A DNA stretch of 64,000 nt. Origin: an uncultured Reyranella sp. Its GTDB lineage: Bacteria; Pseudomonadota; Alphaproteobacteria; Reyranellales; Reyranellaceae. Under the pieces are notes generated by a model. That model was not told the origin of the DNA. It saw only the letters and a program-made list of their open reading frames with translations, and did no database searches. The stretch is from the NCBI RefSeq assembly GCF_945957355.1, contig NZ_CAMFKM010000011.1:124001-188000 (forward strand), read 5' to 3'. Position 1 is the stretch's first letter, and each line of letters starts with the position of its first letter. Shown in pieces: positions 1 through 7,678 of the stretch. A program made the position numbers and the translations under genes.

Positions 1-994
1 GCTGCGGCGCAAAGGGCTGCGGCGGCTGGCCCAGCAAGGCACGGCGCAGGTTGGCGGCGAGCGGTGGGCCGTGGCGCACCGCGAAGACGCCGGCCTTGGG
101 ACGCGGATGTTCGGTCACGCTCGCGCAGTCGCCGGCGGCGAATACCAGTGGATCGCCGCTCGAGGCCAGGGTCGGTTCGACCGCGAAGAAGCCGCGCCGG
201 TCGAGCGGCAGGCCGGTCCCGCCGAACCAAGCGGCGGCGCTGGCCTGCGTCACCACGAACACATCGTCGACCGGCAGGCACTCGCCGGTCTCGAGATGGA
301 CGGCGTCGGCATCGATGCGTGTCGCGGCCGTGTTCTCCAGAAGTCGCACGCCGCGGCGCGCGAAGTTGGCACGCATGCGCTGCCGCGCCGCCGCTGCCTG
401 GCCCGACAGGATCTCGCCCTTGGTGACGAGCGTGACGGAGACCTCGGCGTTGCGGGCAACGGCGCGCAGCCGATGATCCATGGCCAGTGCCAGTTCGACA
501 CCGCCCGCGCCACCGCCGATCACGGCGATGCGCAGTGCGCCCTGCCAGTCCTTCGCCCGTTCGAGGAAGCCCAGCCAGCGGCGGCCGAACTCGGCGATGG
601 GCTTCACCGGCGTCGCATGCTCGGCCGCGCCGGGGATCGCCTCCATGCTGGGCGAGGAGCCGACGTCGAGCGACGCGAGATCGTAGGAGATGGGCGGCCG
701 GTCCTTCAGCAGAACCTGCCGGTTCGCGCGATCGAGACCGATCGCTTCGGCATGGATCAGGCGCGCGCCGGTCCAGGCGCAGAGCCGCGCGAGGTCGATG
801 TGGCACTCGTCGAAGGAATAGGCGCCGGCCACGAAGCCCGGGATCATGCCGGAATAGGGCGTCTCGATGTCCCGTCCGATCACGGTGAGCCGCACACCCG
901 GCATCGGCTTCATGCCGAAGCTCATGGCGACATGGACATGCGAATGGCCGCCGCCCACGAGCACGAGATCCTTGAGGAGGGGCGCGGGTTGCAT
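1..994 (-). CDS. SelD-linked NAD(P)/FAD oxidoreductase, 3' end cut by the window
   Basis: The visible 331 residues form a two-dinucleotide-domain flavoprotein. An N-terminal FAD motif (LVLVGGGHSHVHV) starts near residue 10. A second Rossmann motif (IAVIGGGAGGVELALAM) lies in the middle, and an FAD-closing segment (VFAAGDCASV) lies near residue 300. The GGGHSHVHV signature is typical of the pyridine nucleotide-disulfide oxidoreductase family found as an N-terminal extension of selenide, water dikinase (SelD), or as a stand-alone NADH dehydrogenase-like protein. The frame is still open at base 2, so a fused SelD domain could follow outside the window. The ATG at 992-994 is the only sensible start, because the FAD motif begins a few residues later. 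The fold is clear; the exact substrate is inferred. Confidence 0.75.
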   Translation of the reverse strand, partial: MQPAPLLKDLVLVGGGHSHVHVAMSFGMKPMPGVRLTVIGRDIETPYSGMIPGFVAGAYSFDECHIDLARLCAWTGARLIHAEAIGLDRANRQVLLKDRPPISYDLASLDVGSSPSMEAIPGAAEHATPVKPIAEFGRRWLGFLERAKDWQGALRIAVIGGGAGGVELALAMDHRLRAVARNAEVSVTLVTKGEILSGQAAAARQRMRANFARRGVRLLENTAATRIDADAVHLETGECLPVDDVFVVTQASAAAWFGGTGLPLDRRGFFAVEPTLASSGDPLVFAAGDCASVTEHPRPKAGVFAVRHGPPLAANLRRALLGQPPQPFAPQ

Positions 995-1257
995 CGTCTC
1001 TTTCCCTTGGCAGGCTGTTGAAACAGGCCTTTCAGAAGTACCGGCGAGCAACATTATTGCGCCGGCGGTCACCACTACACAGAATTCGGGGGCTGTGACA
1101 CTCGTTTCATTTGTTTCGTTTATTTCATTTGTTGCGTTTATTCGCCGTGAGTCCGACTTTTCCCGCGCTGCAATCTATTAGTGGTACTCGAATAAATTGT
1201 AATGTATATCAATTGATTAGGGGAGTTCCTTCCCCTGATTTCGGAGCTACCCCCTGC
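995..1257. promoter_or_regulatory. AT-rich divergent intergenic region with T-rich repeat
   Basis: This 263-bp gap between two divergent genes is far richer in A+T than its surroundings. Bases 1103-1140 repeat a T-rich unit of the form TTTCATTTG / TTTCGTTTA, in a pyrimidine-rich run. A small hairpin (AGGGGA, loop of six, TCCCCT) lies at 1219-1236, just ahead of the ATG at 1258. Promoters for both flanking genes are expected here, but no convincing -35/-10 pair stands out. I see no RNA gene. Confidence 0.35.
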
Positions 1258-2790
1258 ATGGCCGTCACTTCCGGCCTCACGGTTTCCCCTGATGTTCCCG
1301 AGGACGAGTCCGCGCGCGCCGCACAACCGCGTTCGGCTTGGTCGCTGTCCTGGCCGCTGGTGCTGGGACTGCTCCTCTTCATCTGTCTCGCCAACGGCAG
1401 CGGCCTGCCGCTCCTGGCCGATCCCGACACGCACTGGCACATCGCGGTCGGAAACTGGATGCTGGCCAAGGGCGCGGTGCCGACGGTCGATCCGTTCTCC
1501 TTTTCCTTCGCGGGCCAGCCGTGGATTGCCAAGGAGTGGCTGTCGCAGCTCCTGATGGCGGTCGCATTCAAGCTCGGCGGTTGGGGCGGCGTCACCGTGC
1601 TGGCCGCGGGCGCGCTCGCCGTCTCGTTCGCGATGATGCTGCGGTTCCTGTTGCGGGATCTGCGACCCTTGCCGGCCGCGGTGTTCGTGCTGGCCGCCAT
1701 TGCGATGACCCTGCCGCACTTCCTCGCGCGCCCGGCCGTGCTCGCCTTTCCGTTCATGCTGCTCTGGATGGCGGGCCTCGTACGCGCCGTCGAGGAGCGC
1801 CGGGCGCCTGCGCCGGCGCTGCTGCTCGTCATGCTGCTCTGGGTCAACCTGCACGGCAGCTTCATCATGGGCCTGCTGCTGGGCGTCGCCTTCGCGGTCG
1901 AGGCGGTAACCGGGGCGCGCGACACCGCGGAGCGCAAGGCCCTGTTGTCCGGCTGGGCAAAGTTCGGCGCGGCCTCGTTCCTCGCGGCCTGCATCACGCC
2001 CTACGGACCCGAATCGATCTGGGTGACGCTGCGCATCTTCGCCCTCGACGACACGCTGGCCTTCATCGCGGAGTGGAAGTCGCCCGACTTCCAGAAGGCG
2101 CCGCTGCAGGAGCTGGTGCTCCTGATCGCCCTCTATGCCGCCCTGTCGCGCGGGCTGAAGCTGCCGTTGCTGCGCCTGCTGATCGTGCTCGGCCTGCTGC
2201 ACCTCTATCTGCGCTACGCCTTCAATGCCGAGCTGCTGGCCATGCTGGCACCGCTGGCGCTGGCACCACTCCTGACACGTCAGTGGCCGGCGCTGCGGCC
2301 CGATCCTGCTGCCGGCCGCGACGGCTCGCTCCCCGGCCAGGCCGCCGCGCTGGCGCTGCCGGCCGGCCGCGCCGCCGCCGTCGTGAGCGTCGGCTGCTGC
2401 GCGCTGATCGCGCTCGGCCTCGTGCGCTACGCCGGCATCGTGCCGCCGCTCTCGACCATGCCCTCGACCGCGATGGCCTATGTGAAGCAGGCCGGGATCG
2501 GCGGCCGCGTGCTCAACCACTATGTCTTCGGCGGCTATCTCATCCATGCTGGCGTGCCGACCTTCATCGACGGCCGTGGCGAGCTCTACGGCCGCGATTT
2601 CATCCGGCGCTATGCCGACACGATCGGCCTGCGCGGCGGCGAACCGCTGGAACAACTGCTCGAGCGCAACCGCATCGACTGGACCTTCATGCCGCCCGAC
2701 CAGCCAGCCAACCGCCTGCTCGCCCGCCTGCCGGGCTGGCGCCAGGCCTATGCCGACGAGGCGGCGGTGATCTTCGTGCGGGAGCGCTGA
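1258..2790 (+). CDS. Polytopic membrane protein, GT-C glycosyltransferase-like
   Basis: A 510-residue integral membrane protein with about ten hydrophobic segments. A loop after the first membrane segment carries DPDTHWHIAVGNWML and then PWIAKEWLSQ. A C-terminal extramembrane part holds FGGYLIHAG and FIDGRGELYG. The acidic first loop and this C-terminal pattern resemble uncharacterised GT-C type lipid-linked sugar transferases, but no substrate can be assigned. The ATG at 1258 is preferred over the longer frame because upstream codons run through the AT-rich intergenic DNA and the first membrane helix follows about 35 residues later. It stands alone and converges on the hotdog gene downstream. 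Confidence 0.5.
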   Translation: MAVTSGLTVSPDVPEDESARAAQPRSAWSLSWPLVLGLLLFICLANGSGLPLLADPDTHWHIAVGNWMLAKGAVPTVDPFSFSFAGQPWIAKEWLSQLLMAVAFKLGGWGGVTVLAAGALAVSFAMMLRFLLRDLRPLPAAVFVLAAIAMTLPHFLARPAVLAFPFMLLWMAGLVRAVEERRAPAPALLLVMLLWVNLHGSFIMGLLLGVAFAVEAVTGARDTAERKALLSGWAKFGAASFLAACITPYGPESIWVTLRIFALDDTLAFIAEWKSPDFQKAPLQELVLLIALYAALSRGLKLPLLRLLIVLGLLHLYLRYAFNAELLAMLAPLALAPLLTRQWPALRPDPAAGRDGSLPGQAAALALPAGRAAAVVSVGCCALIALGLVRYAGIVPPLSTMPSTAMAYVKQAGIGGRVLNHYVFGGYLIHAGVPTFIDGRGELYGRDFIRRYADTIGLRGGEPLEQLLERNRIDWTFMPPDQPANRLLARLPGWRQAYADEAAVIFVRER

Positions 2791-2827
2791 TCGCGCCTAT
2801 AGACTGACGAGCCGCGAGCCGCCGTCG

Positions 2828-3553
2828 CTACACCTTCAGCACGATCCAGGTGCAATGCCCGATCGCGCACAGGCGGCCCGACTCGGTGTAGAGCGCGGTG
2901 CCTGAGTAGAGCTTCCGACCCTCGGCGCCGATGCGCCAGCCGACGACGGCGCAGCGTTCGCCGACCTTCGGGCGGTCGAGCACTTTCGCGGTCATGCGGC
3001 CGGTGAGGGCGGGGCGCATGTCGTCGGGATCCTGGACGGCCCAGGCGCCCGGGCAGTCGAGCGTTCCCCAGAGGAATTCCGGCCTGATGCGACCATCGTC
3101 GTCGGCATGGTTGGCGTGCGGCACGTAGCAGGAGAGGGAGGTGCCGTTCCCCGAGTGGCTGCCGAACACGCGCAGGCCGTCGCCGGCGCCGCGACTGCGA
3201 CCGCAGACGAGGCACCACTGGAAGTCGCTGCCCTCGCCGCAGCCGCCGGCCGCGTCCTGGCGCATCACCTCGTTCCAGTCCGAGGGCGGCTTCGGCGGAT
3301 CGAGGTGGTCGACCTTTCCGGTACGCGCCTCGCAGATCAGCGTGTCGCCGTCGCGCATCGTCATTGCCGCGTCCTCGCGCACGAGGTTCATCGGCGTCTC
3401 GATGGGAATCGGCGCGCGCAGGGTGATCTCGACGGTGCCATCACCGCCGAAGGCCCTGGTGTAGCGCTCGGCCAGCAGGCCGGAGACATAGCCGCCATTG
3501 CCCGAGAGGCGCGGGCCGTTGAAGCCGGCCTTGATGATGAGTGTGTCGTCCAC
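2828..3553 (-). CDS. Hotdog-fold (PaaI-like) protein with C-x-V-C-G motif
   Basis: A 241-residue protein read from a GTG at 3551-3553. The longer frame adds 75 low-complexity residues that overlap the divergent MFS promoter. The centre holds CLVCGRSRGAGDGLRV, a Cys-x-x-Cys-Gly signature common in hotdog-fold acyl-CoA thioesterase relatives. It is followed by strands typical of the fold, for example PALTGRMTAKVLDRPKVGE. The N-terminal half (NGGYVSGLLAE) looks like a second, degenerate hotdog repeat. A role in acyl-thioester binding or hydrolysis is inferred from the fold only; no catalytic residue can be fixed. It converges on the gene ending at 2790. Confidence 0.5.
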   Translation of the reverse strand: MDDTLIIKAGFNGPRLSGNGGYVSGLLAERYTRAFGGDGTVEITLRAPIPIETPMNLVREDAAMTMRDGDTLICEARTGKVDHLDPPKPPSDWNEVMRQDAAGGCGEGSDFQWCLVCGRSRGAGDGLRVFGSHSGNGTSLSCYVPHANHADDDGRIRPEFLWGTLDCPGAWAVQDPDDMRPALTGRMTAKVLDRPKVGERCAVVGWRIGAEGRKLYSGTALYTESGRLCAIGHCTWIVLKV

Positions 3554-3670
3554 CGTGGTCTCGCGATGTGAAAGCCGGGCGCCGAAGCTGCCGCGCGCAT
3601 GCGGAGAATGCAAGCCTGCCGGGCCGTCTATCGGCTTGCATCGGATGCCGTGCTCGTCGAGGTTGAGGCG

Positions 3671-4882
3671 ATGGGATCGGCTTTGCCGTGGGCGCTCGTG
3701 GCGCTGTGTTTTGCGCTCGGCGTGGCCAGTCGCTCGATCAGCGACACCTTCCTCGTCTTCGTGCCGGCGCTCCAGCACGCCTTCGACGCCAATCGCGGCT
3801 CGGTCACGCTGATCTACAGTTTCGCGCTACTGGTCGGCGGCACCGCGGCGCCGATCACCGGCTGGATCCTCGACCGTTTCGGCCTGCGCGCCCTCACCGT
3901 GACAGGCGTGATCGCGGCCGCTGCCAGTACGGCCGTCGCCTCGCAGGCCAGCCATCTCTGGCATCTCTATCTCTCGCTGGGACTCATGATGGGATTCGGG
4001 GCGGCCTCCCTGTCGGGCATCCTGTCCTCGTCGCTGATCGGCCGCTGGTTCCCCGCCAATCGGCTCGGTGTGCCGCTCGCCGTTTCCTGGTCGGCCTCGG
4101 GCGTCGGTGCGATGGCGACATTTCCGGCGGCGCAGTATCTCATCGCGACCGACGGCTGGCGCCATGCCTATCTCGTCTTCTCCGGCGTGAGCGCGGTGTT
4201 CATCCCGCTGCTGCTGGTCCTGCCGTGGAAGACGATCGAGCGCGGGGCGCCGGGCCTCGCGCGCTTGCGTGAGACGGCGGCGCCCGGTGTCACGGTGCGC
4301 GAGGCGCTGCGCGACTGGCCGTTCTGGGCGCTCACCTCGTCGTTCGCGCTGACCTCGATCGGTATCTTCGCGCTGATGCCGCAGACGATGGTCTATCTGC
4401 TGGAGCGCGGCATGGAGGGACCCTATGCGGCACGAGCCATGGCGGTCGCGGGTTTCCTGACGCCGCTCGGCATGATCGGCTTCTCGTGGCTGGCCGACCG
4501 CGGTGGCCGCCGGCTGGCGGCGATCCTGGCCTATGCCTGCTCGATCGCCGGCGTCGGCGCGCTCGCCATGGTGCGCGGGCCAGCCGACGATTTCTGGCTG
4601 TGGACCTTCGTGCTGCTGTTCGGCGGCAGCATGGGCTCGCGCGGGCCGATGATCTCGACCCTCGCGACCTTGCGCTATCGCGGCGCCCATTTCGGCCGCA
4701 TCTACGGGCTGATCGCCATCGGCATGGGGCTGGGCGGCTTTCTCGGCGCCTGGATCGGCGGCGTGCTGCATGATCTCACGGGAGGCTATGCCGCAGTCAT
4801 GGTGCTGTCGGTGGCGGCGCTGGCGACCGCCGCTGCCACCTTGGGGACCGAAGCCGGCGCCCGGGAGCGTCTCAGCCGATAG
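3671..4882 (+). CDS. MFS transporter (oxalate/monocarboxylate-type family)
   Basis: A 403-residue, 12-helix major facilitator. The loop after helix 2 carries GWILDRFGLRAL, an MFS motif A variant, and the equivalent loop in the second half carries SWLADRGGRRLAA. The whole layout resembles the monocarboxylate/oxalate antiporter branch. The ATG at 3671 is chosen because it directly precedes the first helix (ALPWALVALCFALG); upstream in-frame codons are not membrane-like. It is divergent from the hotdog gene. Substrate unknown; a small organic acid is the usual cargo of this branch. Confidence 0.6.
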   Translation: MGSALPWALVALCFALGVASRSISDTFLVFVPALQHAFDANRGSVTLIYSFALLVGGTAAPITGWILDRFGLRALTVTGVIAAAASTAVASQASHLWHLYLSLGLMMGFGAASLSGILSSSLIGRWFPANRLGVPLAVSWSASGVGAMATFPAAQYLIATDGWRHAYLVFSGVSAVFIPLLLVLPWKTIERGAPGLARLRETAAPGVTVREALRDWPFWALTSSFALTSIGIFALMPQTMVYLLERGMEGPYAARAMAVAGFLTPLGMIGFSWLADRGGRRLAAILAYACSIAGVGALAMVRGPADDFWLWTFVLLFGGSMGSRGPMISTLATLRYRGAHFGRIYGLIAIGMGLGGFLGAWIGGVLHDLTGGYAAVMVLSVAALATAAATLGTEAGARERLSR

Positions 4883-4953
4883 GATGCCGTGCCCCATGAC
4901 ATGTCGGTGACGGTCGCTCCCGCATATTGTGTTTTGTGGGGAGTCCAGCCACT

Positions 4954-5019
4954 ATGACCGGCATGTTGGACCGCATCGATTTTCCGAGTAGTCCCATCCT
5001 GCGGCGGCGGCGGGCCTAG
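4954..5019 (+). other. Possible 21-codon leader ORF
   Basis: ATG at 4954 follows GGGGAG at a normal ribosome-binding distance and reads MTGMLDRIDFPSSPILRRRRA before TAG at 5017-5019. The stop lies two bases before the GTG start of the HNH gene, an arrangement that would allow translational coupling. The frame differs from that of the HNH gene, so it is not an N-terminal extension. Codon use gives no decisive support, so it may simply be chance. Confidence 0.25.
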
Positions 5020-5021
5020 CC

Positions 5022-5585
5022 GTGACGCCCGGCCTTGAGTCCTGCCACGCGCTGGTGCTCAACGCCGATTTTCGGCCCCTGTCGTATTTCCCCCTGTCCG
5101 TCTGGTCCTGGCAGGATGCCGTCAAGGCGGTGTTCCTCGACCGCGTCAGTGTCGTCTCCCAGTACGAGCGCACGATCCACAGCCCGACCTTCGAGATGCG
5201 GCTGCCCAGCGTGATCGCGCTCAAGGAATACGTCCCGGCGGCGCGCCGGCCGGCCTTCACACGCTTCAACGTCTTCCTGCGCGACCGCTTCTGCTGCCAG
5301 TACTGCAATGGCGATTTCGCGACCAACGAACTCACCTTCGACCATGTGGTCCCCAAGTCGCGGGGCGGGCGCACGAGCTGGCAGAACGTCGTCACCGCCT
5401 GCAGCCCCTGCAACCTGCAGAAGGGCAATATGCTGCTGCGGGAGAGCGGACTGGTCCTGCGCTGCACACCCGTCGAGCCGTCGACGCAGATGCTCCAGGA
5501 ACATGGACGCGCCTTCCCGCCGGGCTACCTGCACGAGAGCTGGCGCGACTTTCTGTATTGGGATTCGGAGCTGGATCAGGGCTAG
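5022..5585 (+). CDS. HNH endonuclease
   Basis: A 187-residue protein read from GTG 5022. Zinc knuckle cysteines CQYC are near residues 92-95. The HNH core TFDHVVPKSRGG is near residues 104-116. The second cysteine pair ACSPCNLQKG is near residues 126-135. The N-terminal ALVLNADFRPLSYFPLSVWS is a strongly conserved start of a widespread, usually single-copy alphaproteobacterial HNH family, and the C-terminal YLHESWRDFLYWDSEL is equally typical. The protein should be a metal-dependent nuclease; its biological role is not known to me. No restriction-modification partner is nearby. The stop codon lies inside the long palindrome at 5570-5620. Confidence 0.75.
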   Translation: MTPGLESCHALVLNADFRPLSYFPLSVWSWQDAVKAVFLDRVSVVSQYERTIHSPTFEMRLPSVIALKEYVPAARRPAFTRFNVFLRDRFCCQYCNGDFATNELTFDHVVPKSRGGRTSWQNVVTACSPCNLQKGNMLLRESGLVLRCTPVEPSTQMLQEHGRAFPPGYLHESWRDFLYWDSELDQG

Positions 5586-5620
5586 GGCTTTCGCGCGCGA
5601 AAGCTTAGCCCTGATCCAGC
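5570..5620. repeat. Long interrupted palindrome at the HNH gene end
   Basis: Outer arms 5570-5584 and 5606-5620 are perfect 15-bp inverted repeats (GCTGGATCAGGGCTA and its complement). Inner arms 5587-5595 and 5596-5604 (GCTTTCGCG / CGCGAAAGC) are also perfect. Only G5585-G5586 against T5605 is unpaired. The stem of about 24 bp could stop transcription from either side although there is no T-tract, or it could be a REP-like dispersed palindrome. Confidence 0.65.
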
Positions 5621-5685
5621 TAAGGCGGGCGGCAGCGCCTTCCGAGACGCGGGAGCCTGCACGGTTCAGAAAAGATCGTGGTGTT

Positions 5686-5774
5686 GTACCCTTCCCCGCC
5701 TTCCCGTCGTCCTGCGCGAGGATAAGAGATCTCTCCACTCCGCCTCGCTACGCGAGGCTCCGGTCGAGATGACG
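5686..5774. repeat. Possible dispersed intergenic repeat
   Basis: The gap before coq7 holds compact inverted sequences: AGAGATCTCT at 5726-5735 and GCCTCGC-TAC-GCGAGGC at 5742-5758, followed by CGGTCGAGATGACG. Short stretches of this style (hairpin plus GTCGAGATGAC) occur as multi-copy intergenic elements in many alphaproteobacteria. Only one copy is in this window, so repetition in the genome is inferred. Confidence 0.3.
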
Positions 5775-5781
5775 GTGCGTG

Positions 5782-6345
5782 CTAGATCCGCGTCGACAGC
5801 CAGATCGCGAGACGCGAACCGGTCTTGATCACGGCCGACAACGCCTCGTAGCCCACCGCCTGTTCGGCGCCGGCTGCCACCGCGGTGTCGCGATGCTCGA
5901 TCTCCTCGGCGCGGAACTTCTCGACCGTCGTACGCAGCCCCGCCTCGTCGTCGCCGAGCCTGGCGGCCTGGTTCGCGTAATGCTCCTCGATCGTCTCCTC
6001 GACGGCCACGGTGCAGGCCATTGCCGCCTTGTCGCCCATTAGGGCCGTGGCGGCGCCCAGCGCGAAACCCGCGACGTTCCAGAGCGGCGAAAGAACCGTC
6101 GGCCGCACGCGGCGCTCCACCAGCAGGCGGTCGAACACCTTGTTGTGCTCGCGTTCCTGGGCGGCCATGTGCTGGATGCGGCGGCCCGTCTCACTATTGG
6201 AGCGGCCGGTCCAGCGCAGCGCCGCCAGTTGGCCCTCGTAGATGCGCACGGCGCCGAACTCGCCGGCCTGGTCGACGCGGATCGTGCGCTCGACCACCTC
6301 GCGGGCGTCGGGATCGCCGGGGTTGCGGTTGTCGCCGGTCTTCAT
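5782..6345 (-). CDS. coq7: Demethoxyubiquinone hydroxylase COQ7/CatA
   Basis: A 187-residue diiron protein of the COQ7 family, which hydroxylates 2-octaprenyl-3-methyl-6-methoxy-benzoquinol in ubiquinone synthesis. Two ferritin-like iron-binding repeats are visible. The first is RVDQAGEFGAVRIYEGQL with AQEREHNKVF (ExxH), and the second is VEETIEEHYANQ with EEIEHRDTAV (ExxH). The ATG at 6343-6345 overlaps the dsbB stop by four bases (ATGA), so the two are translationally coupled. It is the last gene of a dedA-dsbB-coq7 operon. Length is normal for the bacterial two-repeat form. Confidence 0.92.
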   Translation of the reverse strand: MKTGDNRNPGDPDAREVVERTIRVDQAGEFGAVRIYEGQLAALRWTGRSNSETGRRIQHMAAQEREHNKVFDRLLVERRVRPTVLSPLWNVAGFALGAATALMGDKAAMACTVAVEETIEEHYANQAARLGDDEAGLRTTVEKFRAEEIEHRDTAVAAGAEQAVGYEALSAVIKTGSRLAIWLSTRI

Positions 6346-6845
6346 CGCTTTGCCATCCGGGAGAGGGACGAGGCGAGGCCGCCCGCCAGGATCGCCGACA
6401 GGATCGCGTTCCAGCCGGCCATCGAGATGCCGAACAGTGACCATACGATCGCGTCGCAGCGAACCATCTTGGCGCCGAACAGGTATTTCTTCAGCTCTTC
6501 CGGCGAGAGGCCGGTCGGCACGGTGCCGGTGCAGGATTGCGGGCCCGCCCACCAGCGATACTCGACACCGGCATGGAAGATCCCGATCGCCGAGGTGACG
6601 GCGATGGCGGCGATGGCGATGACCACGAACGTCGTGGCGAGACGGGGCCGGCTCGACGAGGCGAAGGCAGCGAGTCCCGCGACCATGGCCACGATATGCG
6701 GCCAGCGCTGCCAGTGGCACATCTCGCAGGGTGGGAAGCCCATCGCATACTGGAAGAAGAGGGCGCCGCCGATCATGACGCCGCTGCCGAGCAGGGCGAT
6801 GAGGCCGAGTTGGCTGGGGAGAGGGAGGCGCTGCGAGGCAGCCAT
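6342..6845 (-). CDS. dsbB: DsbB-family disulfide bond formation protein
   Basis: A 167-residue inner-membrane protein with four predicted helices. The first periplasmic cysteine pair is PPCEMCHWQRWPH (CxxC) near residue 40. The second loop has an isolated pair, GPQSC and MVRCD, as in quinone-reducing DsbB proteins that re-oxidise DsbA. The arginine after the first pair (WQRWPH) is also a DsbB hallmark. It sits nine bases after dedA and overlaps coq7 by four bases. The neighbour makes the quinone that DsbB needs as electron acceptor, so the pairing makes functional sense. Confidence 0.9.
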   Translation of the reverse strand: MAASQRLPLPSQLGLIALLGSGVMIGGALFFQYAMGFPPCEMCHWQRWPHIVAMVAGLAAFASSSRPRLATTFVVIAIAAIAVTSAIGIFHAGVEYRWWAGPQSCTGTVPTGLSPEELKKYLFGAKMVRCDAIVWSLFGISMAGWNAILSAILAGGLASSLSRMAKR

Positions 6846-6854
6846 GGAGCGATC

Positions 6855-7436
6855 CTAGAAGAGATAGCGGACGACGACGAAGCCGCCGATCAGGGCGAAC
6901 AGGAAGATCCAGGTGAGCAGGGTCAGGCGCTTCTCGATGAAGGCCCGGATCGGCTCGCCAAACTTCCAGAGCAAGGCTGCCACGAGGAAGAAGCGCACGC
7001 CACGCGTCAAGATGGACGCCCACACGAATGTGAAGAGGTCGAAATGCGCGGCGCCTGAAGCGATCGTCACCAGCTTGTAGGGGATCGGCGTCAGGCCCTT
7101 GATCAGGATGATCCAGGTCCCGTACTGCTCGAAGCCGGCCCGGAAGGCCGCGAGGCCGGCCTGCAGCCCGTAGGTCTTCACCACCCAGGCGCCCAGCGTC
7201 TCGAAAAAGTAGTAGCCGATGGCGTAGCCGAGCAGGCCGCCCAGCACCGAGCAGACGGTGCAGACCAGCGCGATCCTGAAAGCCTTGTCCCGATTGGCCA
7301 GCACCATCGGCACCAGCATCACGTCCGGCGGGATAGGGAAGAATGAGCTCTCCATGAAGGAGATCACACCCAAGGCGGGGATGGCGTTCCTGTGTTGGGC
7401 GAGGCGGATCACCCAGTCGTAGAGGCGGCGGATCAT
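6855..7436 (-). CDS. DedA/YqaA-family membrane protein
   Basis: A 193-residue membrane protein with the DedA signatures: SFMESSFFPIPPDVMLVPMV near residue 25, a glycine-rich GGLLGYAIGYY segment near residue 68, and IILIKGLTPIPYKLVTIASG near residue 110. DedA proteins are thought to act in undecaprenyl-phosphate or phospholipid translocation and in membrane homeostasis; YqaA is the subgroup that matches best. The ATG at 7434-7436 is chosen because the helical part starts at once; the frame continues upstream only as non-conserved sequence. First gene of the dedA-dsbB-coq7 operon. Confidence 0.8.
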   Translation of the reverse strand: MIRRLYDWVIRLAQHRNAIPALGVISFMESSFFPIPPDVMLVPMVLANRDKAFRIALVCTVCSVLGGLLGYAIGYYFFETLGAWVVKTYGLQAGLAAFRAGFEQYGTWIILIKGLTPIPYKLVTIASGAAHFDLFTFVWASILTRGVRFFLVAALLWKFGEPIRAFIEKRLTLLTWIFLFALIGGFVVVRYLF

Positions 7437-7602
7437 GTGGCACGCTCTTAGCGTGTTGCGACTCGCGAAGCGAGGGAGCTTTCCCGTGGCTGTCGGCAGC
7501 CTTGGTCGGAGCAACCTCCACTGCCTCGAGCTGTTCCATTGCCGTCTGGTTCCTGGCCCCGGGATGCTCCGAGGCGATGCCGCTTCTGGATCATACGGAC
7601 CG

Positions 7603-7641
7603 TCGTCATGGTGCTGACGGATCATCGTCATGGTGCTGACG
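7603..7641. promoter_or_regulatory. Two 17-bp direct repeats, likely operator
   Basis: TCGTCATGGTGCTGACG occurs at 7603-7619 and again, identically, at 7625-7641, a spacing of 22 bp or two helical turns. Each copy contains the dyad GTCA-N6-TGAC. The pair lies 38 bp upstream of the VIT-family start codon, so a metal-responsive repressor or activator could bind here. No regulator gene is adjacent. Confidence 0.45.
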
Positions 7642-7678
7642 TTGACGGGAGGTCTGTGTGCAGTGGACAGTCCGGCGC

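Noticed and set aside
1138..2655. 505-codon open frame antisense to the GT-C-like gene
   Set aside because: Composition is Arg/Gln/His-rich with no domain, typical of antisense frames in high-GC genes. The plus frame encodes a coherent membrane protein.
5022..5585. HNH gene as part of a restriction or defence system
   Set aside because: No methyltransferase, helicase or other defence gene is nearby, and the family is a near-universal single-copy alphaproteobacterial protein.
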